Positions 41,872 through 47,801 of a stretch of 47,801 nucleotides of DNA are shown here, in pieces. The notes under the pieces are model-generated. The model worked only from the letters and a program-made list of their open reading frames with translations, had not been told where the DNA came from and made no database searches. Every line of letters begins with the position of its first letter. Position 1 is the first letter of the stretch. The DNA comes from Candidatus Endomicrobiellum siamense. GTDB lineage: Bacteria; Elusimicrobiota; Endomicrobiia; Endomicrobiales; Endomicrobiaceae. The stretch is from contig JAIRXS010000028.1 in NCBI GenBank assembly GCA_031268145.1, forward strand, positions 1-47,801, in the 5' to 3' direction. Both the position numbers and the translations under genes were made by a program.

Positions 41872-42924
41872 GTGTTGAAGCAAAATCCTAAGGTATCAAT
41901 TATAGTACCTGTATATAATGTAGAAAAGTATTTTCCTAGATGTTTAGATTCTTTATTAAATCAAACATTAAAAGATATAGAAATTATCTGTGTTGAAGAT
42001 TGTTCTACAGATAATTCCAGATTTGTTCTAAAAGAGTATGAGCAAAGAGATTCAAGAGTAAAAGTATTGTATAATAAAGTTAACTCTGGACTTGCCACAA
42101 CTCGCAATAATGGTCTTAAAGTAGTCAGATCTGATTATATCATGTTTTGTGACTCCGATGATTATTATGATCAAAGCATGTGTCTTAGATTATATACTGC
42201 GATGAATACTTATAATTGTGAAATGGCTATATGTGGCACTAATGTGATTTATGCAGATAAGAGCGGATTGCCATATAAGGAAAGCGATAAAAAATATTAT
42301 CTTATAAAATATGACGGACTAGTAAAGGCTACAGATAATGTTATATTGAATACAGATGTCTCAGCATGGAATAAGATTTATAAAAGGAAGATAGTTGAAG
42401 AAAATAGCATAACATTCCCAGAGGGTCTTTTATTTGAAGATGCATATTTTTACTTTTGCTATGTGCTATTTTGTAAGAATATATTTTTTATAAAAGACAA
42501 ATTTCATAATTATGTGAGGCGAGAAAATGGTATCATGTCAGATTTAATAGAAAAAAAAATTAGTAGAAGAGCGATAGAACATCTTTATATAGCAGAGAAA
42601 ATATATGATTTTTTAATTAGCAAAAATATTTTTGAAGACACAAAAGAGTTATTTTTTAAAATATTTAAGAGGTTCTTTTGGTTTGCTTTTAATCATAGTC
42701 AACAGCAAGAACGAATTTATGTAACAAAAGAATGTGAAAGTTTTTTAAAGAAAAATGGATTAACTTTTATAGAACAAGAAATGGAATATATTTTTAAAAA
42801 AATATATTCTAAACAGAATAAATTTTATCCAGTAAAAAGATTTTTTATCAATTTGTTGTGTGATTTAATTCCACATAAAACTAAAAGAAAGAATTTAAGA
42901 AAAAAACTTTTAAAGAAAATATAA
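41872..42924 (+). CDS. Family 2 glycosyltransferase
   Basis: The GTG at 41872 is preferred: GGAAGGGGAG at 41856-41865 is a good Shine-Dalgarno, and the product starts directly at LKQNPKVSIIVPVYNVEKYF. The frame is open to a TTG at 41854, without support. The roughly 350-aa protein has EIICVEDCSTDNS and MFCDSDDYYD as GT2 motifs. Near-identity of its 5' end to the gene at 39644 suggests duplication or gene conversion. Confidence 0.88.
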   Translation: MLKQNPKVSIIVPVYNVEKYFPRCLDSLLNQTLKDIEIICVEDCSTDNSRFVLKEYEQRDSRVKVLYNKVNSGLATTRNNGLKVVRSDYIMFCDSDDYYDQSMCLRLYTAMNTYNCEMAICGTNVIYADKSGLPYKESDKKYYLIKYDGLVKATDNVILNTDVSAWNKIYKRKIVEENSITFPEGLLFEDAYFYFCYVLFCKNIFFIKDKFHNYVRRENGIMSDLIEKKISRRAIEHLYIAEKIYDFLISKNIFEDTKELFFKIFKRFFWFAFNHSQQQERIYVTKECESFLKKNGLTFIEQEMEYIFKKIYSKQNKFYPVKRFFINLLCDLIPHKTKRKNLRKKLLKKI

Positions 42925-42978
42925 ACCAATAATGTTGTTGCAAGATATTTCCTAAAAGTTAGACATGAGAGATGATAT

Positions 42979-43962
42979 ATGAAATTACTAATTACAGGTG
43001 GAGCTGGTTTTATAGGTAGTTGCTTCATAAGACATATGTTGAATAAATATCCAGACTATAAAATTACTAATTTAGATGCACTTACATATGCAGGGAATCT
43101 TGAAAATCTTAACGATGTAAAAGATAATCCTAACCATGAGTTTGTTCATGGCAATATATGTGATAAAGATTTGGTACAACAACTAGTTAAAAATGTTGAT
43201 GCAATAGTAAATTTTGCTGCAGAAAGCCATGTAGATCGTTCAATTGCAGGGCCAGAAATTTTTATTGACACAAATGTTAAAGGGACATTAAATCTTTTAC
43301 AAATGGCAAAAGATTTTGGAGTTGATCGATACCTGCAGGTTTCAACAGATGAAGTTTATGGTACATTAGGCTCTCAAGGGTATTTTTATGAAACTACGCC
43401 TCTTGCTCCAAATTCACCATATTCTGCGTCGAAAGCAAGTGCAGATATGCTTGCACGATCATATTTTGAAACTTACAAGCTCCCAGTACTAATTACTAGG
43501 TGTTCAAATAATTATGGTCCTTATCAATATCCTGAAAAATTAATACCATTTTTTGTATTACAATTATTAAAAGGTAAAAAAGTGCCGGTTTATGGAGATG
43601 GTTTAAATATTCGCGATTGGCTTTATGTTTACGACCACTGTGCAGCAATAGATATTATTTTACATAAAGGAAAAATTGGCGAAATTTATAATATTGGCGG
43701 ACATAACGAAAAAAGCAATCTTGAAATCACGCATATTATTCTTAATGCTATGGGCAAAGACGAAAGTTCAATTGAGTATGTAAAGGATAGGCTTGGGCAT
43801 GATCGCAGATATGCAATTTGTAATGATAAAATTCAATCAGAACTTGGCTGGAAACCGTCAATTACTTTTGAAGAAGGCATTAAGTTAACTATAGATTGGT
43901 ATTTAAAAAACCAAGAGTGGATTGATAGCATAGAAATTAGAAAGATTAAGTATTTTGAATAA
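42979..43962 (+). CDS. rfbB: dTDP-glucose 4,6-dehydratase
   Basis: The 327-aa short-chain dehydrogenase-like enzyme makes dTDP-4-keto-6-deoxyglucose. Visible are the NAD site ITGGAGFIGS, AAESHVDRSI, VSTDEVYG, the catalytic YSASKAS (YxxxK) and NNYGPYQYPEKLIP. rfbA follows; rfbC and rfbD are not in the window, so the intermediate is probably diverted by the FdtA-like isomerase downstream. Confidence 0.95.
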   Translation: MKLLITGGAGFIGSCFIRHMLNKYPDYKITNLDALTYAGNLENLNDVKDNPNHEFVHGNICDKDLVQQLVKNVDAIVNFAAESHVDRSIAGPEIFIDTNVKGTLNLLQMAKDFGVDRYLQVSTDEVYGTLGSQGYFYETTPLAPNSPYSASKASADMLARSYFETYKLPVLITRCSNNYGPYQYPEKLIPFFVLQLLKGKKVPVYGDGLNIRDWLYVYDHCAAIDIILHKGKIGEIYNIGGHNEKSNLEITHIILNAMGKDESSIEYVKDRLGHDRRYAICNDKIQSELGWKPSITFEEGIKLTIDWYLKNQEWIDSIEIRKIKYFE

Positions 43963-43986
43963 ATTGTTTGCTTGGGAGATTGCCAT

Positions 43987-44877
43987 ATGAAAGGAATTAT
44001 TTTAGCAGGAGGTGCAGGTACAAGGCTTTATCCTATTACAATGGCGACTTCAAAGCAATTGTTGCCTATTTATGATAAACCTATGATATATTATCCTCTT
44101 TCTGTTTTAATGTTAGCAGGCATTAGAGAAATCCTTATAATTTCTACTCCACAAGACCTATCGAGTTTTAAATACTTACTAGGTAATGGGCAACAGTTTG
44201 GTTTGAGATTATCTTATAAAGAACAGCCTTCTCCAGATGGCCTTGCGCGGGCATTTATTTTAGGAAAGAAATTTATTGACAAAGATAATGTTGCCCTTAT
44301 TTTAGGAGACAATATTTTTTATGGAGCAGGTTTTTCAGAAATTTTGCAACAGATTAGAGAGAATGTGAAAAAAGGAAATGCAACAGTTTTTGCTTATAAT
44401 GTAAAAGATCCAAAAAGATTTGGAATAGTGGAATTTGATCAAAATGGTAAAGTAAAATCACTTGAAGAAAAACCTGAAAATCCAAAATCGAATTATGCTG
44501 TCACCGGTTTATATTTTTATGATAATAAAGTTGTCGAATACGCTAGAAATTTAAAACCTTCAAAACGTGGTGAGCTAGAAATTACAGATTTGAATAATAT
44601 TTATTTATACAATAATACTTTAAATGTAGAATGTTTAGGACGTGGCTTTGCATGGCTTGATACAGGCACTCCAGATGCTCTTTTACAAGCAGCTTCATAT
44701 GTACAAACTATAGAGATAAATCAAGGGACAAAGATAGCTTGTCTTGAAGAGATTGCTTATAATATGCAGTTTTTAACAAAAGAAGAAATAATAAAAAATA
44801 TTGAAAAATATAAAAATATTGAATATTATAAATATGTTAAGAAAATTTTAGATAGAGACATTGATAAATTGCAATAA
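43987..44877 (+). CDS. rfbA: Glucose-1-phosphate thymidylyltransferase
   Basis: ATG 43987 gives [16 protein letters not shown], the family start, with GGGAG eight bases upstream; an upstream TTG at 43972 has no support. The 296-aa protein makes dTDP-glucose from glucose-1-phosphate and dTTP. Further motifs are [48 protein letters not shown] and [11 protein letters not shown]. Confidence 0.96.
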   Translation: MKGIILAGGAGTRLYPITMATSKQLLPIYDKPMIYYPLSVLMLAGIREILIISTPQDLSSFKYLLGNGQQFGLRLSYKEQPSPDGLARAFILGKKFIDKDNVALILGDNIFYGAGFSEILQQIRENVKKGNATVFAYNVKDPKRFGIVEFDQNGKVKSLEEKPENPKSNYAVTGLYFYDNKVVEYARNLKPSKRGELEITDLNNIYLYNNTLNVECLGRGFAWLDTGTPDALLQAASYVQTIEINQGTKIACLEEIAYNMQFLTKEEIIKNIEKYKNIEYYKYVKKILDRDIDKLQ

Positions 44878-44890
44878 TAGATAAATAATA

Positions 44891-45301
44891 ATGAAAAAAA
44901 TAGAAGAAAAATTTAAGCTAATTGAATTAGAGGTTTTTAGCGATACAAGAGGATCCTTAATTTCTCTTGAACAAAATAAAAATATACCTTTTAATATCAA
45001 AAGAGTATATTTTATTTTTAATACGAAGAAAGATATTCCAAGAGGGTTTCATGCACATAAAAAACTAGAACAAATACTCATTTGCGTAAAAGGATCTTGT
45101 AAAATAAAAATTGATGATGGAACAAATATTAAAATTTTTGATCTTTTAAGTCCCAATATAGGATTATATATAGGTACAATGGTATGGCGTGAAATGTTTG
45201 ATTTCTCTGAAAATAGTGTTCTATTAATTATTGCAAGTGATTTTTATAATCCTGAAGAATACATAAAAAGTTATGATTGCTTTAAAATAGGCTTGTTATG
45301 A
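44891..45301 (+). CDS. FdtA/QdtA-type sugar 3,4-ketoisomerase
   Basis: The 136-aa cupin resembles FdtA/QdtA, which isomerise dTDP-4-keto-6-deoxyglucose to a 3-keto sugar on the way to Fuc3N or Qui3N derivatives. The motif RGFHAHKKLEQILICVKGS carries the catalytic and metal-type His residues, followed by DDGT and VWREMFDFSENSVLLIIASD. It follows rfbB-rfbA, its substrate suppliers. The aminotransferase and acyltransferase that normally follow are not visible, and the next 200 bases look decayed. FdtA and QdtA cannot be separated by reading. Confidence 0.82.
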   Translation: MKKIEEKFKLIELEVFSDTRGSLISLEQNKNIPFNIKRVYFIFNTKKDIPRGFHAHKKLEQILICVKGSCKIKIDDGTNIKIFDLLSPNIGLYIGTMVWREMFDFSENSVLLIIASDFYNPEEYIKSYDCFKIGLL

Positions 45302-45497
45302 TAGATTTAGTTGATTATTGTAGAAACATTTGATTTTAGGAGCTATAGAAGCATATCGTCCATATTTTTTTATGTAAATAAGAAAAATACAGTACGAAAG
45401 CCTCCTGATTTTTTTAGAAAATCTGTTTATGGCAAGTTAGGGAAATGCTCAATAAAACAATAAAGTTAGAAAAAATCTTATGGAATAGGAGGATAAT
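45302..45497 (+). pseudogene. Decayed gene remnant between fdtA-like gene and rfbF
   Basis: A start ATGATAGATT at 45299-45301 overlaps the preceding stop but its frame ends after 11 codons. Further on, 45374-45463 is open for 29 codons (VNKKNTVRKPPDFFRKSVYG) to a stop, in another frame. The pattern suggests a gene reduced to fragments; I cannot name it. A lost aminotransferase or acyltransferase of the FdtA pathway is a contextual guess only. Confidence 0.4.
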
Positions 45498-46271
45498 ATT
45501 AAAGTTTTAATACTAGCAGGTGGTTTAGGAACAAGATTATCTGAAGAGACTGATTTAAAACCAAAACCGATGGTAGAAATTGGAGGACATCCAATTGTAT
45601 GGCATATAATGAAGATATACTCACATTATGGGTTTAACGATTTTGTAATTTTAACAGGATATAAATCACATATAATCAAGGACTATTTTATTAATTACTA
45701 TACAAGGTATTGTGATGTTACTGTAAATATGCTGACAAATTCTGTAGAAATACATAAAACCCGCCAAGAACCCTGGAAAGTTACCTTGTTGTATACAGGA
45801 CAAGAGACAATGACAGGTAGTAGGATCAAAAAAGCACAAGAATATATTGGAAATGAAACTTTTATGTTGACTTATGGTGATGGTATAGCAAATATAGATA
45901 TTAGAGCACTTCTAGCATCGCATAAAAATTCAGGAAAAATTGCTACTATGACTACCGTGCAAATATCAGGGCGCTTTGGCTCTGTTGCTATAAAAAACAA
46001 TACTATCGTATCTTTTAACGAAAAACCTCTTGTAGAAGAAAGCTGGATAAACGGAGGTTTTTTTGTATGTGAAAATAAAGTTTTTGATTATATATCTGCA
46101 AGTGTAGATAGTGTAATTTTCGAGAGAGATCCATTAGAAAATTTAGCAAAAGAAAGTCAATTAAATGCATATAAACATAATGGTTTTTGGCAGGCTATGG
46201 ATAGTTTGCGTGAAAAAAACTTATTAAATTCATTATGGAATTCAACTAAAGCCCCATGGAAGGTTTGGTAA
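45498..46271 (+). CDS. rfbF: Glucose-1-phosphate cytidylyltransferase, apparent ATT start
   Basis: The family N-terminus KVLILAGGLGTRLSEETDLKPKPM is intact only if translation begins at ATT 45498, which has AGGAGG at 45487-45492, five bases upstream. The first ATG (45570) lies inside the nucleotide-binding motif and would remove it. The rest is complete: VEIGGHPIVWHIMKIYSHYG, EPWKVTLLYTGQETMTG, TYGDGIANIDI, NGGFFV and the C-terminal KAPWKVW. The enzyme makes CDP-glucose. Either ATT is used as a rare start or the start codon has mutated. The partner rfbG downstream is a stub, so the pathway is broken here. Confidence 0.85.
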   Translation: MKVLILAGGLGTRLSEETDLKPKPMVEIGGHPIVWHIMKIYSHYGFNDFVILTGYKSHIIKDYFINYYTRYCDVTVNMLTNSVEIHKTRQEPWKVTLLYTGQETMTGSRIKKAQEYIGNETFMLTYGDGIANIDIRALLASHKNSGKIATMTTVQISGRFGSVAIKNNTIVSFNEKPLVEESWINGGFFVCENKVFDYISASVDSVIFERDPLENLAKESQLNAYKHNGFWQAMDSLREKNLLNSLWNSTKAPWKVW

Positions 46272-46272
46272 A

Positions 46273-46370
46273 ATGACAAAATTATTAGAGATATATAAAG
46301 GTGAAAAGTTTTTGTAACAGGTCGTATAGGGTTTAAAAATGTAATAAAGAACTTGATCTTAAAAAACAAT
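46273..46370 (+). pseudogene. rfbG: 5' stub of CDP-glucose 4,6-dehydratase (rfbG)
   Basis: ATG 46273 begins MTKLLEIYKGEKF and stops. In the next frame VFVTGRIGFK continues the family's N-terminal Rossmann motif (normally VFVTGHTGFKGSWL). Homology ends there, and a stop follows at about 46370. One frameshift and loss of all but about 25 codons make it dead. It is normally encoded directly after rfbF. Confidence 0.75.
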
Positions 46371-46404
46371 TGAAATTTAGATATTTTATCTAGGAGGTAT
46401 TAGT

Positions 46405-47505
46405 ATGATTATTCGGGCAAAAACAAAAGATTTATTCGAAGGCAAATCAATTTCTGAAAAACAAAGGCAAAACAGTGAGCTTAATTTATTTGAATTAGAG
46501 TCAGGAAAAACTGAACTTAAATCATACCCTCGTCGAATAGTATTAGAGCTTACAAATGCTTGTAATTTAAACTGTGTTATGTGTGGTAGAAATGCGGCAG
46601 ATTTTTCTTTAACTCAACTTAGTATGGAAAATTTTTATGCCTTAGAGCCGTTGTTTGATACAGTAGAAGAAGTTACTCTTATGGGTTGGGGTGAACCTAC
46701 AAGTCATCCTAATTTTGAAGGAATGCTTAAAATCTTAGATAATCATTCGGTACGCAAATATTTTTGTACTAATGGAATGCGTCTTAACAAGATAAAAGAT
46801 GCTATATTTAATTACAATATAGATGTTTTTGCTGTAAGTGTAGATGGAGCAACACAGGAAACTAATAATAAAATAAGGCGTGGTTCCGATATTCTAAAAA
46901 TAAATTCATATCTTAAAGAAATTGTTCTGGAAAAAACTCGTAAAAATTTAAAATATCCACATATAAATTATGTCTTTTGCGCAATGAAACAAAATTTAGA
47001 TGAACTGCCAGATTTGATTAATATGGCGGCAGATGTTGGACTTGATGAGGTGAAAGTTGTTTTTTTAACCGCTTTTGATCAAAGGTTAGTAAATCAAACT
47101 CTTTACGGTGAAGAAGAGAAGGTTCGTGAAGTTTTTAAAAAAACAGAAGAGCGTGCACAAAAACATAAAATACTTTTAAAACTTCCATATATTGCAGGTA
47201 GTGACCCTGCAGAGAATGCTTTACATAGAGATTGTTTTGTTGCCTACAGGGATTTTTATTTAGGTTCAGATGGGTATGTTCGACCTTGCATGTCTACTTC
47301 ACAGAAATTTTTTAAATTTGATAAATATTGTAAATTTTTTGATATGTGGAATGCAGGAGAATTTAAAAAACATCGCATGATTGTAAACACACCAAATATG
47401 CCTAATTCTTGTAAAAATTGTTATCAATCTTCTCATTGCAATTGGAATAATAAAAAATCTTATAACCAAATAGAGGAAGATTTTGCGCCAGAGTGGAAGA
47501 GATAA
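46405..47505 (+). CDS. Radical SAM protein with SPASM domain
   Basis: The 366-aa protein has the radical SAM cluster motif in LTNACNLNCVMC (C53, C57, C60), the SAM-contact segment LMGWGEPTSHPNF and a C-terminal SPASM cysteine set (HRDCFVAYRDFY, GYVRPCMS, CKNCYQSSHCNW). Such proteins modify sugars or peptides, or act in cofactor synthesis. Its place in the polysaccharide cluster, right after the rfbG stub, suggests a sugar- or glycan-modifying role, which is inference. AGGAGG lies eight bases before the ATG. Confidence 0.88.
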   Translation: MIIRAKTKDLFEGKSISEKQRQNSELNLFELESGKTELKSYPRRIVLELTNACNLNCVMCGRNAADFSLTQLSMENFYALEPLFDTVEEVTLMGWGEPTSHPNFEGMLKILDNHSVRKYFCTNGMRLNKIKDAIFNYNIDVFAVSVDGATQETNNKIRRGSDILKINSYLKEIVLEKTRKNLKYPHINYVFCAMKQNLDELPDLINMAADVGLDEVKVVFLTAFDQRLVNQTLYGEEEKVREVFKKTEERAQKHKILLKLPYIAGSDPAENALHRDCFVAYRDFYLGSDGYVRPCMSTSQKFFKFDKYCKFFDMWNAGEFKKHRMIVNTPNMPNSCKNCYQSSHCNWNNKKSYNQIEEDFAPEWKR

Positions 47506-47580
47506 ATAACAAAGGTTCAGGACAACAGTTAGATGTAGAGTTAATGATAATTTAAGAAAAAATCAGAAGGATTCTTAGAG

Positions 47581-47697
47581 GTGAAATATACATTGACTAT
47601 AATTTTAGGTTCTTTAGAAACTTACTTGCGATGTTTATCGATTTTGACTTCACATAAGATCGGCTGTAGAAGATTAAATACAAGGGATAGATTATGA
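47581..47697 (+). pseudogene. Possible glycosyltransferase fragment
   Basis: GTG 47581 opens a 38-codon frame (VKYTLTIILGSLETYLRCLS) resembling the first strand and helix of a GT2 protein, ending in TGA that overlaps the next ATG. It lacks everything beyond, so it is a fragment or chance frame. Confidence 0.3.
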
Positions 47698-47801
47698 GCA
47701 GTAGAAAGGCTGGTTTTATGATAAAAAAGATTATGAAGTCCCAAACATATTGTTTTTTTGTGTTGGTTGGATTATTATTTTTTGTTAGTTTATTGGTTTT
47801 G
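47694..47801 (+). CDS. N-terminal part of a membrane protein (partial)
   Basis: ATG 47694 starts an open frame of 36 codons to the window edge. After a basic start (SSRKAGFMIKKIMKSQ) comes a long hydrophobic helix (TYCFFVLVGLLFFVSLLVL), a membrane anchor with cytoplasmic N-terminus. A second ATG at 47718 is possible. The family cannot be told from this piece; membrane proteins of glycan clusters (flippase, polymerase, transporter) are candidates by context. Confidence 0.45.
   Translation, partial: MSSRKAGFMIKKIMKSQTYCFFVLVGLLFFVSLLVL

Noticed and set aside
46157-46369. 70-codon minus-strand frame near rfbF
   Set aside because: It is antisense to the conserved rfbF C-terminus and the rfbG stub and shows no protein pattern.

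Overview
The window is a strongly AT-rich bacterial chromosome segment (roughly 30% G+C by eye, not computed) around a replication origin. The best guess is a diderm of the Elusimicrobiota, possibly an Endomicrobium-like symbiont. This rests on the AT bias, outer-membrane-type proteins, many decayed genes beside intact housekeeping genes, and an unusual number of AAA ATPase/nuclease-fold genes. No rRNA or marker search was possible, so the taxonomy is inference.

Layout. (1) 1-2250: the 3' end of a probable outer-membrane protein, a terminator, an AAA_14/DUF4143 ATPase and a frameshifted YefM/YoeB-type toxin-antitoxin pair. (2) 2334-11391: the origin region. dnaA and rsmA point left; dnaN, a DUF721/DciA-like gene, gyrB and gyrA point right. 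DnaA boxes lie between rsmA and dnaN and just upstream of dnaA. (3) 11392-15540: a scrap zone holding a head-to-head fusion of two PD-(D/E)XK AAA ATPase gene pieces, a decayed IS256-type transposase, an intact DUF4143 ATPase, a 22-bp inverted-repeat element and a decayed DUF4143 ATPase. (4) 15572-20504: two coupled diguanylate cyclase genes, each with an apparent single-base frameshift, and an O-antigen-ligase-like/TPR protein. (5) 20541-26554: a complete F-type ATP synthase operon atpBEFHAGDC. (6) 26610-36668: yebC, ruvC, ruvA, ruvB, queH, a SpoIID-like gene, queA and asd. A DUF4143 ATPase separates ruvA from ruvB, and a PD-(D/E)XK AAA ATPase separates ruvB from queH. (7) 36740-38410: a terminator, an outer-membrane beta-barrel candidate and another decayed AAA ATPase. 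(8) 38531-47801: a surface-polysaccharide cluster with glf, three GT2 glycosyltransferases, rfbB, rfbA, an FdtA-like isomerase, rfbF with an apparent ATT start, a stub of rfbG and a radical SAM/SPASM protein.

How it fits together. The core genes serve replication initiation, topology, recombination, queuosine synthesis and ATP synthesis, and read as intact. The accessory layer is mostly eight copies or fragments of two AAA ATPase families (three intact plus one decayed DUF4143; one intact, two decayed and one 5' stub of the PD-(D/E)XK type). The intact PD-(D/E)XK copy is flanked by a 50-bp direct repeat made of the ruvB end and queH start, so it seems to have been inserted into an operon in which ruvB and queH were 3 bp apart. 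This is the most interesting observation in the window. The sugar cluster is partly eroded: the CDP-glucose branch has lost its dehydratase, and the FdtA branch has no visible aminotransferase.
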